From positions 193,427 to 257,426 of the forward strand of contig KL197715.1 of the NCBI GenBank assembly GCA_000697665.1: DNA of 64,000 nucleotides. Reading direction: 5' to 3'. Below are positions 1 to 12,152 of the stretch, one piece after another. The first letter of the stretch is position 1, and each line of letters starts with the position of its first letter. This stretch comes from Jaapia argillacea MUCL 33604. Its lineage: Eukaryota > Basidiomycota > Agaricomycetes > Jaapiales > Jaapiaceae. A model generated the notes under the pieces. It saw nothing but the letters and a program-made list of their open reading frames with translations. It was not told the origin of the DNA and did not search any database. Both the position numbers and the translations under genes were made by a program.

Positions 1-1421
1 CGGTTTGGAATATTGTAGATTTCACAGTTTGCTTGGTCAGCAACATTCACAAGTCTGTCTACCTGAACTTGTACATGGAGTTGTTAATATTTGGGTACCC
101 TAGGGGTAATAAAGGTCTATTAATTATGATACTTTGCAGTTTAAATAAGGGCTTGTCGACTCAGTAAGGGTTGTACTATGGAAAGACCATATGAGAGGTG
201 TTTAGCATCATCTCAGCATCTCTACAGTTTCCCGGTCCCAGACCAGGTTAGACCCAAAGGACTCCTTGAGGTCCTTCGGCGGACTGGCGAGACCTTGGGA
301 CTTCGCTCGAGGACCTCAGGCCTAGAAATGTCTCGCCACGTGCTCCAAACCTAATCTCAGTGGGACCAATCGAACTGGGACTCGTGGGGCCAGGTCTCAG
401 AACAATCATACCTTATGTCCCTACAAAAAGTTATGACCCCACTAGCGGTTTGACTTGTACTCTTATGATTGGCTGTCGTTGAAATGACGTATGGACCCGG
501 ATATGATTCATCTGCACGTGAGCTATGTATGCATGTGTTGCAAGTCACGTTTTCCTTGGGGACGACTCAGAGTGATTCCAAGTGCAATCAAGAATGTTTG
601 TCGCTGAAAGGTGTGGTGGTCATGAAGTATTCGGATGGTTGTGTCTGCAAGTACTGTATCTTGTCCTTCCCCTCGCTCTTGAACTGATGTTTGATGTCCT
701 TGTGTTCTTTCTCAAACAATTAATTGCACATGGCTGTGACCAGGTGTGCCCGGAGGGCTGTGATATGGATAAGAACTTGGTGCTTCAAGATCAAGAATCC
801 TTTGCCCCGTATTTGGAGTTGGGCTATACCAGGCCAGCTAGATGTGTCAACATTTCAAAAAATGGGCGAAAGGCTCAGTGGCACAAAGAACGAAAAGGGT
901 AACCTGGTTTGTTTCCCGAGCTCCAAGCAATACTACAGAAACCCACGAAGGGACCGATAGCACCACCTCAACGCATTCAGCGATGACCAGGAGGGTGACA
1001 TCTTTGAAGGGAGTGCGAGGGGATAAACGAGGTCGGTGCATGATGCATGATGGACGCGACGCGTCTTGCCGTATCTTCTCAGCATCACTGATGTACACTT
1101 GAACGTTCTTGTCACTTCTAAACGATGATGCAGACGTGCTCTCATGATGTCCTCTTGTCGTAAACCTCCAATTCCTCGGCAGCCAGGTCTTCGTGGGTAC
1201 TGTGAATCTGACGCGACCCTTGAACCCGGGCCGTTGAACCCACTTCTGCCTACACAACCAACTGCAAGGACGTATAACGGTATATTCTCACCTGCTCTAA
1301 GGTTTCGGCGCCTACTCTAATTGTGAGAGCATCAGCGCTCATGATGCGTAGGTGGGTACGTAACGGGGCGCTTGTTCTATAAGTTCCCTTTGTGGGCCAC
1401 GCCTACTCTTGTGATGTGGCC
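1..1421. other. Left flank without a recognisable gene
   Basis: I see no coding region I can support. The open stretches here are short, overlap each other and show no family motif. The only structured segment is a repeat copy near 916-1179 that recurs, diverged, near 5488-5981. The final 200 bases before 1422 probably hold the promoter of the NYN-LOTUS gene. Confidence 0.5.
916..1179 (+). repeat. Diverged direct repeat, copy A
   Basis: Copy A of a repeat also found at 5488-5981 in the same orientation. It has two blocks, about 916-962 and 965-1179. The best conserved part is the right end, where both copies share CTCATGATGTCCTCTTGTC-like sequence followed by CAATTCCTCGG. On the minus strand both right ends can encode a peptide like RNWRFxTRGxHES. 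The two copies flank the NYN-LOTUS gene. The origin is unknown; an old segmental duplication or decayed mobile sequence would both fit. Confidence 0.6.
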
Positions 1422-3793
1422 ATGTCGCCACATGAGGAGGTAGCCATCTTCTGGGATTATGGTCAGTGCTGTATACCTTGTTGGACTTTACCTGTTCAAC
1501 ATCTAACATTTTCGTTTGCAAATCCAGAAAACTGCCGGGCTCCGTCAAATCTCCCGGGGCATGCCATCGTCAACAGTATTCGTGATATCGCTCACGAATT
1601 CGGTGTTATCACCACCTTCAAAGCATATCTTGATCTATCCGAACCCGTCCCGAGTAAATCCCCGGGCATTCGATCAGAGTTACAGTCATCTGGAGTGTCT
1701 TTGATCGACTGTCCGCATAATGGTCGAAAAGACGTCGCCGACAAGATGATGATAGGTGCGTGAACCTTGTTGGCAGTACGCCTCTTTCTCGCTTCTCTCA
1801 TCTCTGATGACTATCAACACTCCTGCAAGTGGACATGTTGGCGTACGCCATCGATAGGCCGCCTCCGGCAACGGTCGTTGTGATATCAGGAGATAGGGAT
1901 TTTGCCTACGCCATATCCGTTCTGCGACTTCGCCGATATCGCTTGGCGGTAATAGCACCATCTACCAACGGACATTGCAGTTTGAAGTACCTGGCCTCAC
2001 GGGTTGTGGACTGGGATAGCGAAGTGATCAAGAAGACGACACCGCCCGTCAGGATCATTGTTCCCTCCCCGACCACGTTGGCCTCAGCCATTATCGCTTC
2101 CCAGCGCTTCGAACTTTCGGCGGCCCCGAATGTTCCCCCAGTTGGTGTTCTAACTTGTCCCGTATCTGCCACAGCACCGGTGTGCAGATCGGAGAGTCGG
2201 CTTCAGGAGGATGAATGGCCGAAACCAACGGCCGAATCGCTAAATATCGACAACTCCGAGAATGGGGAGCTGGATGACAGTGTGACATGCACCGAGCGTG
2301 TCATGGTGTCCACAGCTTCGCAGACGCAGAATGATAATCATCTTTCTGATAGCGATCATTCACGGGATGGCGGTCAATCGACCAGCGCTTGTGATATGGT
2401 TCAACCACGTTCCCGAAGTCTCTCGACTTTGTCCTTCATGGAATCTATAAATACTCATACCAGTGGTCGATATCGGAATTCAAGCAATCCTGGTGGAGCT
2501 GACAGCGACTGGCACGCTGCTCTTTCCGATGTAGGGACCACAACCTATCTTTCTACTCAGTCAACCCCCACCCTATCACCTATGAGACTGCAGTTCGATC
2601 GCAGCGCCCTCATCTTGCGCGGGAGGGGCTTTGATAAGGACGCAGAGGTACCACACCTGGACATTGGGGAGGGTATTTCGATACCCGCAAATCCCTGCAT
2701 ACCTTCAGACTCTCCTTCCAACTCAGGGGAGCTGCAGGACGAGGTCGAAGAGAACGCTACTCGGTCGACTGTCGATGGGAGCCCTATTGTCCCTACACTC
2801 CTTCTGGGAGGAACCGAAAACAAGGCATATCTCGTTTCGGTAGACTGTGTCGATGCAACAACCTCTTTGCCCCAACTCATGTCGATTTCGCCAGTATTGT
2901 CGTCCAACGGCCCGACTTCCGACAGCCCACGGCTAACAGTTGAACAGCACTCTTGCACCCCCGAAGCGAATTCCGATAATCCTGAGAGACCGGTGCAGAA
3001 AGAGTCTACTCTAGGGTTAGTTCAAGTCGGTGCTGAACTGGCGCCTGTGCAAAGGGAGGAGGATCGCTATCACGGCAAACTCGAGGTGCAGAAAGGTCTC
3101 CCTTCGGTCGTGCCGTCACGATATGCCGCCCTCGTGGAGGTGCTCGTCGAATCCCACAAGAAGGGTTTCACACGCCCACTGTACGGGAACGTAGCCGAGC
3201 GGCTCTTGAGGCGAAATCAGTGGGTCTACGAGGACGCGGGTTTCCGTAGGCTCAAAGACTATGTTGCCAGTGCTGCGAAGGATGGCCTTGTCGAACATGG
3301 AGGTGTCACTGGGCAGGAATGGGTATCACTCCACCCAACACTCATTGGTAAATTGCAGGGGAAGGAGGGGCAAAATTTGCAACCCTTGACGAAGTGTAAT
3401 GAGTCCGACCCGATTATCGCGCCCCTGTCCGAGTCATCAGTATCACTCTTGGGAGCCATTATATCAGCAGAGGTGGTGGGCTCGACGGAGCAGAACTTGA
3501 CTTTTCATGGTCACGAAACCGTTCAAAGAACTTCGCAACCCGATCCCATCAGCACCACCTATCTGTCCCAAAAATTCAAAGTCTTGACAGATATCCTACA
3601 AGGAGTAAAAGGTCAAGCTCGACTATCATTTTCACAGATAGCCATCGAGGTCAAGAAACGGGATCCATATGCATATCAGAGAGTAGGAGCGGGAAGATTC
3701 AAGGATTATGCTATGATGGCCGTTAAGGAGGGAGTGGTTCAATACAGTGGCCAGGGTCCGGGGAAGGAGTGGTTATCGTTGAATAAATCCTGA
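1422..3793 (+). CDS. NYN-domain and LOTUS/OST-HTH protein (MARF1/limkain-b1-like)
   Basis: Predicted 743-aa protein from three exons (1422-1461, 1528-1755, 1830-3793). The N-terminus (about residues 5-165) is a NYN domain, a PIN-like nuclease fold: VAIFWDYENC is rebuilt across intron 1, and VVVISGDRDFAYAISVLR follows with its conserved acidic residues. The middle (about 170-510) is Ser/Pro-rich and probably disordered. The C-terminus has two tandem winged-helix LOTUS/OST-HTH-like repeats (about 515-595 and 665-742), each ending in a GxEW(V/L)SL motif. In animals this pairing (MARF1, limkain b1) controls RNA stability in germ cells; a role as an RNA-directed endonuclease here is inference. The start is the first in-frame ATG before the NYN core. 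Confidence 0.85.
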
Positions 3794-5487
3794 GGCTTTG
3801 TAGTCCGAGGTTTCGTTTGATACGTCGCAGCCGTTGGAAAACAGGACACTGCCCGTTTCGAGTGTGGAGTTCTTCAGGCGGGCATTAGCTCAATGTGGCG
3901 GTGGGATAATGCACCCTGGAACAGAGTGGGTACTCCTGAGGACATTATGAAGCGAGATTCTTCTGGATGACAGGTTACGCAGAGATACTGTATTCGCAGA
4001 GCTGCAATAATAAACTTTAAACCAATCCGCGGGATATTCCCGGCATCGCAATGCCATCTCGACGCGAGGGGCCGCAAATCGCAGAAGGTAAACGGCAAAC
4101 ATCGTAGATGCAGGCCGTGGAGGCCCGAGTATCGATGTTTGCTGTCAGTAGATTCCAGGCAGTCCTCGAGAATAGCGGATAGTCACATAGATTCCACCCG
4201 GCAGCAGATTGCCGCACTTCCACGTCAGAGGAGTCGACAAGCAGGTGGTACCAGCGGATGTCTGATTAAATTTGCACTGAGCCTACGGGTTGGGATGTGA
4301 GTCAAGAATGCCGTCCATTGTCGAGATATTGGGTGGGTGCATCGAATGACACTCGAAGGAGGCCTTTCCGTCACCATTTCTGGTGAGATGTTACTGCAAA
4401 TATTCCTCAAAGCCTCGTAGGGCGAGGGGCTGCGTCTGTCAAGGAATGGGGGGAAGGGAGTTGAAATAATTGGGCCTTGAAGATCGTTAACATCGATATC
4501 TCTGTCCTACTTGTGGGCATATCAGGTCGGATCGATGACCAAATATCGATAAAACCATGCCCACAATATGGAGGTGAAGCCTGTCAGCACAAGTTACATG
4601 TATCAGGTTTGAAACATAAGGTGGAGGTCTCACAATGAATGATGGCCAGCCTGGGTTTTTATTTTGGCAGATAGCTACGAGGCGAAAGTAAGGGATGCAA
4701 ACGTGCAGTAGACAGGAGCCGCACGATGCAAGGATGGGCGATGTTGGTCGCTAAGACGGAGTAGTTCATCAACGCAGTGGGACGGAATCGTTACGGTCAA
4801 ATAAATCCTGAAAGAGTAGGTAAGAAACGAGAGCACGAGGAAGCAGTTCATGTAAGACTCAGAGTCCCGCGATGCGATAGGAAAGGTGATCACTATGAGG
4901 CCGTAATTCATCCAAGTCCGAGGCCATCATAGCGCGAATCGCAGCACTAGAATCGAGACGCTATTCCAATCGTAATTTGAACCCACATGAAGAGTGCTGT
5001 GACGAAAGGGGCACCATTCGCCTGACGAGAGAGGCGTAGAAATCCACCAGGAACGAAGGCTTGAATAGAAGCTGGTGGTTCCACCCAAATGTCGAGATAT
5101 TGAGCGTGTTGAATGGATGCAGTGGAGAATAGCAAATTTCCTGATGAAACGGTGCCGTGTGGGTTGCATGTGGGAATATCATAGTTACACGACGGACCAA
5201 GATCGGCACAACGGTGTAGAGCGTTGACCGCTGACCACGGCGGTGGATAGATCCGAGTTATTGAACGATACGACAGACTACCGTGTCCAGGTGGTGGCAT
5301 AGGTTGAAATTCATCAACCTTCGCCGCAATCGACCTGATGTCTCGCTATCGGAGTCACGGGCAGCCAGAAGCAGGAGATGTCCCTGAAAGCAGATCAATG
5401 TCAATCGCATGCGGAATAACTTCGCTGGTGATTGTACATACGCAGTTCGGGAACGCTTGAGATTTGTGCAAGGTTTCTAGCGGCGTG

Positions 5488-5981
5488 CCGAGCTCCAAGC
5501 GATAACAGAAAGCGCACTCGAAGGGACCAATGGCATATTTGTGCTGATGAACAGGGCTTCTCACGAGACGCCAGTCTAGTGTTGCATGCGAAATCCACAA
5601 CGACGTTGGTCGATATGCCGTATTTCGACCACTACGGTTGGATGTCAGTCGTGACCAAGGCGGAGGTTGAACCACGTCGCCAGCGGGGCCTGATCGGGGC
5701 CGTGCTCAGTGTCCACGCAGACCAAACTTCTGATTAAAACGCTATCTTCTGCTTCAGGTGAGAATCAGTTATAAAGCATTGAGACCGCTGACCCACTTCA
5801 ACGCATCCAGCGATGGTCAGGTGGGTGGAATGTTTGAAGGGAATACGAGAGGATACGTGGTGACGTTGGTGGTGGCGACGCGTCTTGCCGTGCCTTCTCA
5901 GCTTCCGAGTCATTGGCACTTGGACAACGATGCAAACATGCTCTCGTGTGGTCCTCTTGTCATAAATCTCCAATTCCTCGG
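5488..5981 (+). repeat. Diverged direct repeat, copy B
   Basis: Same orientation as copy A at 916-1179. Two homologous blocks (about 5488-5536 and 5793-5981) are separated by about 255 bp with no counterpart in copy A, so copy B may carry an insertion or copy A a deletion. Substitutions and small indels are scattered throughout, pointing to an old duplication. Confidence 0.55.
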
Positions 5982-6231
5982 AACCAATATTGGAACGACC
6001 ACCAAAACTAAGCAGATTACAATGTCTTTCCCGGAGATGGGAGTGGGATATTTCTGTCCCTCCTCCAGACTATTCCCCTCGCGAATTAGCCTGGATCTCA
6101 TTCGCCTTCGGATTCAGAATTCTTCAAGCGGCCCTCAGGAACCTTGACTTTGATGACAGAACTTACATGTCGGCGACCTGCAATTCAGAGGCGAGATATC
6201 TGGCCCCAGATTAGATCCCCACCCCCGCCTT

Positions 6232-6237
6232 TATATA
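6232..6237 (+). promoter_or_regulatory. TATA motif upstream of SulP-1
   Basis: TATATA about 60 bp upstream of the SulP-1 ATG at 6296, a normal distance for a fungal core promoter with a short 5' leader. Confidence 0.4.
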
Positions 6238-6295
6238 CGGCCTGACAATGGTAGCTTCTCTTCACCTTCGCACCTCCCCCCCCCCTTCATTCACC

Positions 6296-9006
6296 ATGAC
6301 GGATACGTTGAAGAAGCTTGGGAAACGGATCGTTCAGCATCCTGAGGACAAGGTCCCCATCATCTCGTGCAAGGAATGGGTGCAGGAACAATCCCGCGAT
6401 CCTGTGCGAGGTGTACGTCCTTCGTTGGCCTCTCAGAGTCTTTTCGACTGACCGGCTCGTAGGTCATCGATTATCTCACAAGCTTGTTTCCAATCATCGG
6501 CTGGATTAGTCGATACAGTGAGTCAATCATTTCGCTGGCTCTCCCCAACGTTTCACAATTTTGCAGATTTGACTTGGGCCGGTGGCGATATCATTGCCGG
6601 CTTAACAGTAGGCATGGTTCTTGTCCCACAAAGCATGTCATATGCCCAGGTCTGTTCCCTGCTGGTTCAATACTTTTCCTACTTTACTCATGTCGTCACC
6701 AAGATCGCTACCCTCCCTCCACAATATGGACTTTATTCCTCTTTCGTCGGTGTTCTCATTTATTGCGTAAGCGTTTTGCTTTTTCATTATCGCGATTGTC
6801 TGTTAAGTCCGACTTCAGTTCTTCGCAACATCCAAAGATGTCTCCATCGGACCCGTGGCGGTCATGTCCCTGACCGTATCTCAAATCATCAAGGATGTCC
6901 AAGCAGTGCACGGTACGACATGGAGCGGTCCCCAAATTGCGACCACTCTTGCCTTCATTTGCGGCTTTATTGTGCTTGCTATTGGTCTCCTCCGTCTCGG
7001 TTGGCTTGTGGAGTTCATCCCTGCCCCCGCCGTCAGCGGTTTCATGACGGGATCTGCCATCAATATCGTCTCTGGTCAAGTTCCAGGCCTGATGGGAATC
7101 ACTGGATTTGAGTGGGTTCCTTTCTCTCCTCACGTATATCCTAATTCTGACCGCTCACTCAGCACTCGGGCCGCGACTTACAAGGTCGTCATTAACACGT
7201 TGAAAGGGCTTCCCAATACTCAGCTAGATGCCGCGTTTGGAATCACCGCTTTGGTCTCACTCTACCTCATTCGTTACACTTTGGAGTGGCTTTCGAGACG
7301 GTATCCGAGGAGGGGTATGTCTATTCCTCTATTCCACGATCCTCTTGGAGCTGACATCCTCTAGCTCGGATTTTCTTTTTCCTCTCCGTGTTGAGGAACG
7401 GTCTTGTTATTATCATCTTGACGATCGCGTCTTGGCTATACTGCCGTCACCGAAAGACAAAGGCTGGCAAGTACCCCATCAAGATTCTTCAGAGCGTCCC
7501 TCGTGGTTTTCAGCACGTCGGGCAGCCAGTCATCGATAAAGAGCTCCTCGTCACTCTCGCGCCAGAGCTTCCTGTGGCCACCATCATTCTCTTACTTGAG
7601 CACATCGCCATCTCGAAATGTAAGTCCATCTAGCCGCTACTTTCCCGTCAGGATGATTGACCGGCCTTTGGTAGCTTTCGGGCGAGTCAACGGGTACAAA
7701 ATCAATCCCAATCAAGAACTCATTGCCATTGGCGTGACCAACACAATTGGCACGATTTTTGGTGCGTATCCTGCCACTGGATCTTTCTCTCGCTCCGCTC
7801 TCCAGTCGAAATCTGGGGTGCGTACTCCAGCGGCCGGATTGTTCAGCGCAATAGTGGTTATTGTGGCCCTCTATGGCCTCACCCCGGCGTTCTATTGGAT
7901 CCCAACCGCGGGGCTGTCGGCTGTCATCATTCACGCCGTAGCGGACCTGGTCGCCTCACCTCCTCAAGTTTTCTCCTTCTGGCGCGTATCTCCCCTCGAG
8001 TTCTTCATATGGTTGGCGGCTGTGTTGGTCACCGTGTTCTCCACCATCGAGAATGGTATATACATGTCGATCGCTGCTTCGCTTGCCCTCCTCCTCGTTC
8101 GCCTCGCTCGACCTCGTGGAAATTTCCTCGGCAAGGTCACCATTCACGGTGAAGACACTTCGCGAGAGGTGTATATTCCGCTCAAGCCCAACCGAAACAT
8201 CATGAATCCTGATATCAAAGTTCATCCTCCGGCTCCTGGTGTCATCGTCTACAGATTCGAGGAGAGTTACTTATATCCCAACTCGTCTCTGGTCAACGAT
8301 TCCATCGTCGAATTTGTCAAGGAGGAAACGAAACGTGGAAGGGATATGAGTGGGGTCAAAGCCAATGACCGACCCTGGAACGATCCAGGATCTAAGGGAA
8401 AGAATATCGCCTCTGGAGAAGAGGATAAGCCCCTTCTACATGCCATAGTCCTTGACTTCTCAGCAGTGTATGTATTCACACTACCTTTCTTTCCGCTTGC
8501 TCACACATGTTCATAGATCAAATATCGACACAACTGGGGTTCAGTCTCTGCTGGATACTCGAGCCGAAGTGGAACGATGGGCTGACCGATCTGTCGAGGT
8601 ACGTACACTGGCCAGGTCCCTTCATTAGTGTTGACCAGTGCCACAGTTCCACTTTGCTTCGATCCTATCGCCTTGGATCAGGCGAGCTCTCATCGCAGGC
8701 GGCTTCGGAACTGGAAAACCTGCCTCAAGGGTTCGCCCGGAGATCGCCCCCGTTATTCCCTATCGAAATGATATTGAGACCGGAATTCCAGGGTCCAGTA
8801 CACCTCGACAAGATGGCCTGGTCACCCTTGTCGCTTCACGGAAGATGAACGAATCTGTAACCACGCTAGAACAATCATTGAATGCCCCGTTGGTACCTGC
8901 CTCCACGCCGTTTTTCCATTTCGATCTGGCTGCTGCCGTCAAGGCTGCGGAGACTGGTGTCAACAGAGAGCCGACGTTGGGTGATACGAAAGATGGCGAT
9001 TACTAG
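6296..9006 (+). CDS. Sulfate permease, SulP/SLC26 family (paralogue 1)
   Basis: Predicted 750-aa plasma-membrane sulfate transporter from ten exons (6296-6412, 6463-6517, 6567-6649, 6704-6766, 6819-7111, 7163-7314, 7365-7619, 7675-8467, 8517-8598, 8647-9006). SulP signatures include GMVLVPQSMSYAQ, TLPPQYGLYSSF, SKDVSIGPVAVMSLTVSQ, GRVNGYKINPNQELIAIG and ATGSFSRSAL, over a multi-spanning core to about residue 510. The C-terminus carries a STAS domain with a long insert between VIVYRFEESYLYPN and AIVLDFSAV...IDTTGVQSL. A paralogue at 45922-48667 has the same intron positions and identical lengths for eight of ten exons. Fungal relatives (SUL1/SUL2) import sulfate for Cys/Met synthesis; substrate is inferred from family. 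Confidence 0.95.
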
Positions 9007-9221
9007 TACCTGACCACTTTCTTGATGGCGAATTACTATCTTGATGACGAATTGAAGATGAAAGTGTACGTAGAATTATCTTGGGGTTTGTAAGACAAAG
9101 TTTGTAGACATATGTCCTTGATCTTAGAACTACATAGCACTGAGCTGATGATGGAGTTAGATGTGCAAATGAATGAATGCAGCCGCGAAGCAGTCTGATT
9201 AGAACGACATTACTTACTGAA

Positions 9222-10399
9222 CTACGAATCCAAGGTCGTCCAGACTCGGAGGCAGTCCTCACTCTCCTCTAATGACTCAACCAAATCTGTAATTTTGCTC
9301 TCTATATCTTCGTCAGGTTCAGCCGCCTTCTCCACCGGCGCATATATCAATTCACTTGACAGCAACTCTCGTGCCATGCTTGACGCCAACACAGCCGCTG
9401 TCAGCTTTCCGAGCTCTGTTGGAGCGCATGTAAGCTGGAAATCAGAGTGTATGAGCGATTGGATGGAATGAGGAAATGGGCATCTGACCTCGAATTCGAG
9501 TCCCTGGTCTGTGGATTCTCCTTCTTCAAAATCTTCAGCCCCGGCTTCGAGGGCAGCCTCAATGAGTTGATCGGTGTCGCTACTTGGATCTAACACGACA
9601 CGCACGGACCCTTTTCTCTGGAAAAGAAACCCGACAGGCGCAAAGCGTGCACTAAATACAGCGTTAGCGGTAGGCTTACTACAGAAGAGCATCCACACGT
9701 ACTTATTTTCAGTCAGTATCTGGCGCATTATATGTACCGTCCGGTTTGCATTGTCGGTCAAGCATTCTCTTCATACCTTGAAAATCATCCATACGTCCAA
9801 GGATCAACTGCACATTGACTTACATCAATATCCCAACTGAACCATGGGCCATGGCTTCGTAGAGTACCTGCTGCCCTGCCTTTCCCTTGTCACCGCTGGC
9901 CTGGAAGGGATCAGGTGAGAATTTCATCGAAGGTGACGAGAATATCGAAGCTTACCTTGTTGAGGGCCTTCTCGATGTTTTCTTTTGGAACTCCTGCTGT
10001 CTTGGCAGCTTTTAGAGCAGTAGCGAGCATGATGTTTTTCACTGGGTCTGCAGAACCTCCGTCTACATGGTTGTTGGCGAATATTCTGACGAGATTAGAC
10101 TCCTTGCCACTTACGACGGACGGCTACAATGATGTCCTATTCTGAGTAGAATAAGTTTCCACCCCACAACATAGAGAGAGAACGCAACCATACCCTGTGA
10201 GCTCTACCATACACCACAGACCTTTTCGCGTCCAGTGCGCCTTTCTTCGTCTTGATCTTGGACCACTGTGACCCAGGTGTCAGGGAGGGGGTGTTCTTGG
10301 AACCAAGACAGAGACACAAACCTTGTTGTGACCGGAGAGACAAGCTGGCGACGTGGAGAACGACCGTCTGAAGGCCAGCCTCAGACACATTGAAGCCAT
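9222..10399 (-). CDS. TACO1/YebC-PmpR family mitochondrial translational activator
   Basis: Predicted 265-aa protein from eight exons (10322-10399, 10194-10265, 10115-10136, 9956-10062, 9824-9900, 9703-9768, 9489-9651, 9222-9434). An Arg/Ser-rich start (MASMCLRLAFRRSFSTSP) looks like a mitochondrial presequence. It is followed by the YebC hallmark SGHNKWSKIKTKKGALDAKR, then GGSADP, GVPKENIEKAL and LTDNANRTVHIMRQIL. Human TACO1 and yeast DPC29 relatives aid mitochondrial translation, including COX1. Exon 3 is only 22 nt but is needed to rebuild DIIVAVRHGGSADP. It shares a 223-bp divergent promoter with the WD40 gene at 10623 and converges on SulP-1. Confidence 0.93.
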
Positions 10400-10622
10400 G
10401 GCTGGTCTAAATAGTGCAGGACTGAGAATACTTAGATGTAAGTTCGAGCCAAAGGACAAAGTCGCGAGGGAGAAATTGTGCCGACGCTGCCGGATCGGGT
10501 ACCTGCCACCACACCAGGCCACAACGCGCCTCTGTGCACAAAACCTTTGCCCTCAGACGACATCAGAGCGCAGTGCGCCTGTATCACGACCCAACTCAAG
10601 TTTTAATTCCCAGTTCTTGTTC
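10400..10622. promoter_or_regulatory. Bidirectional promoter, TACO1-like / STRAP-like
   Basis: The 223 bp between the two opposed start codons must hold both promoters and leaders. I see no clear TATA box or repeated motif in it. Confidence 0.5.
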
Positions 10623-11815
10623 ATGTCAGGCCTTCCAAAATCAGTTCCTCTCGTGGCTCCAGGCCATACACGACCAGTTACTCATTTATCATTTTCTCCA
10701 ATCCTCGAGGATGGCTCTTATATGTTAATCTCGAGCTGTAAAGATGGCAACCCGATGCTGAGAGAATGGACTGGGGATTGGATTGGTACGTTTTTGGGAC
10801 ACAAGGGCGCGGTATGGAGCACGAAGCTCTCGCTGGATGGATCGAGGGCGGCGTCGGCGAGTGCAGACTTTACCGCGTAGGTTTACATCTGACCCCTCCC
10901 TGATTGACGTTGTACTAAATCTGTTCAATTTCAGGAAATTCTGGGATACGTATAGCGGAGATCCTCTGCACTCGTTCCCTCACAACCACATCGTCCGGAC
11001 GGTCGCAATCTCACCAGGCTGCTCGCATCTCTTAACCGGCGGTCAAGAAAAGAAAGTGCGAATGTTCGATCTGGGAAGACCTGATGCGGAGCCCGACTTC
11101 CTCCTTGACGGTGGCCCGTTGTCTCATGACGGGACTGTCAAGAGTGTTGTCTGGGTTGGCGAACACACTGGTGTGACTGCTGGCGAGGACGGGATGGTCA
11201 AGTAAGTCCACTTGCACGTTGCAACCGTACTTTTACTCAGCATACTTGGCTGCAGATGGTGGGATCTTCGATCACGAAAGTTAACGACTACTCTCTCATT
11301 CCCGACCCCCGTAACTTCTATGGAGTTGTCACAACACACGAACAGGCTCGTCGTGACCTCAGGGAAAACGGTTGCCTTCATCCCCGCCTTACCTAATGGC
11401 GCTCAGACACATAGTCTCAACCTTGCTTATGCTCCTTCCTCGGCTTCCATTCATCCCATCACTCATGACCAATTCGTAACCGGGAGCACGAACGATGAAT
11501 GGGTCCGCATTCACGGCATGGACGGCCAGGAGAGGGATATTCTCAAGGGCCATCACGGTCCCGTGCATTGCGTCGAGTACAGTCCTGATGGAGAGATATT
11601 TGCCAGTGGTAGCGGTAAGTGCAACTAACCTCCAGAACTTCGTGCTGAACTGAAATATTACTTCCGCATTCGTATTGTTCAGAGGATGGTGAGTAAAATC
11701 CCACTTCTGTGTCGCTCTCTTTCTTATCGATTCTTTCCTAGGTACCATTCGTATGTGGCAGACCACTCCTGGAAAGACCTACGGTTTGTGGATGGGGCAG
11801 ACTAATGGTAATTGA
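10623..11815 (+). CDS. WD40-repeat protein, STRAP/UNRIP-like
   Basis: Predicted 319-aa WD40 propeller from five exons (10623-10876, 10935-11201, 11256-11614, 11683-11688, 11742-11815). Order and spacing of repeats match serine-threonine kinase receptor-associated protein (327 aa in human): PGHTRPVTHLSFSP near the start, KFWDTYSGD, WWDLRSRKL, GHHGPVHCVEYSPDGE and SEDGTIRMWQTTPGKTYGLW at the end. In animals STRAP/UNRIP belongs to the SMN complex and affects signalling and translation; a role here is inference. Exon 4 is a 6-nt microexon (11683-11688) supplying part of Glu and Asp in SEDGTIRMW. An alternative last intron starting at 11808 would replace the final residues with a short different tail. 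Confidence 0.93.
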
Positions 11816-12152
11816 GCGAGTTTTGAAATTCTAATCTGCTTTAATGCACGTCTCTGTTTTGATAGTCTAGGATGGCATTCGTTGATCGAGCACTGCACGC
11901 ATACCTGAATAATATTGTATTGCTGATGGACCTGGAAACTGTGAAACATAAAGTTGTCTGCAGGATGGCAAGCGAGCATCGCCACATAAGCGCATGTCCG
12001 CAAGCCCGCAGCGCCAAAACGCCAAGCGTCATCGCCCCGGAGCTTCGACTCCGCATAATGTGTCTGACGAAACTGCGGATGGCCTCGACTGACTCGCGGC
12101 CGAGCATATATTCTTCAACAATTTACTCCATGTTCCAAGCCAAAGAACAACC
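11816..12152. other. Intergenic, promoter of SnoaL-like gene
   Basis: Holds the 3' end of the WD40 transcript and the next promoter. A CATATAT motif lies near 12105, about 45 bp before the ATG at 12153. An open frame across 11872-12156 has no family features. Confidence 0.45.

Larger units (their letters stand above)
3794..6295. other. Long intergenic region with one repeat copy
   Basis: About 2.5 kb with no gene I can support. Minus-strand frames between roughly 4675 and 5300 have some hydrophobic stretches, but I could not chain them through credible splice sites or match a family. The segment 5488-5981 holds copy B of the repeat at 916-1179. The last 200 bases look like the SulP-1 promoter, with a TATA motif at 6232-6237 and a C-rich stretch next to the start codon. 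Confidence 0.45.

Noticed and set aside
847-1257. 136-codon minus-strand frame in repeat copy A as a gene
   Set aside because: In copy B the matching sequence is split among frames and neither copy shows a known domain.
3880-3945. tRNA A-box-like TTAGCTCAATGTGG
   Set aside because: There is no B box at the right distance and no cloverleaf; taken as chance.
4675-5300. Possible multi-exon membrane protein on the minus strand
   Set aside because: Hydrophobic pieces exist, but no consistent splice chain or family match could be built.
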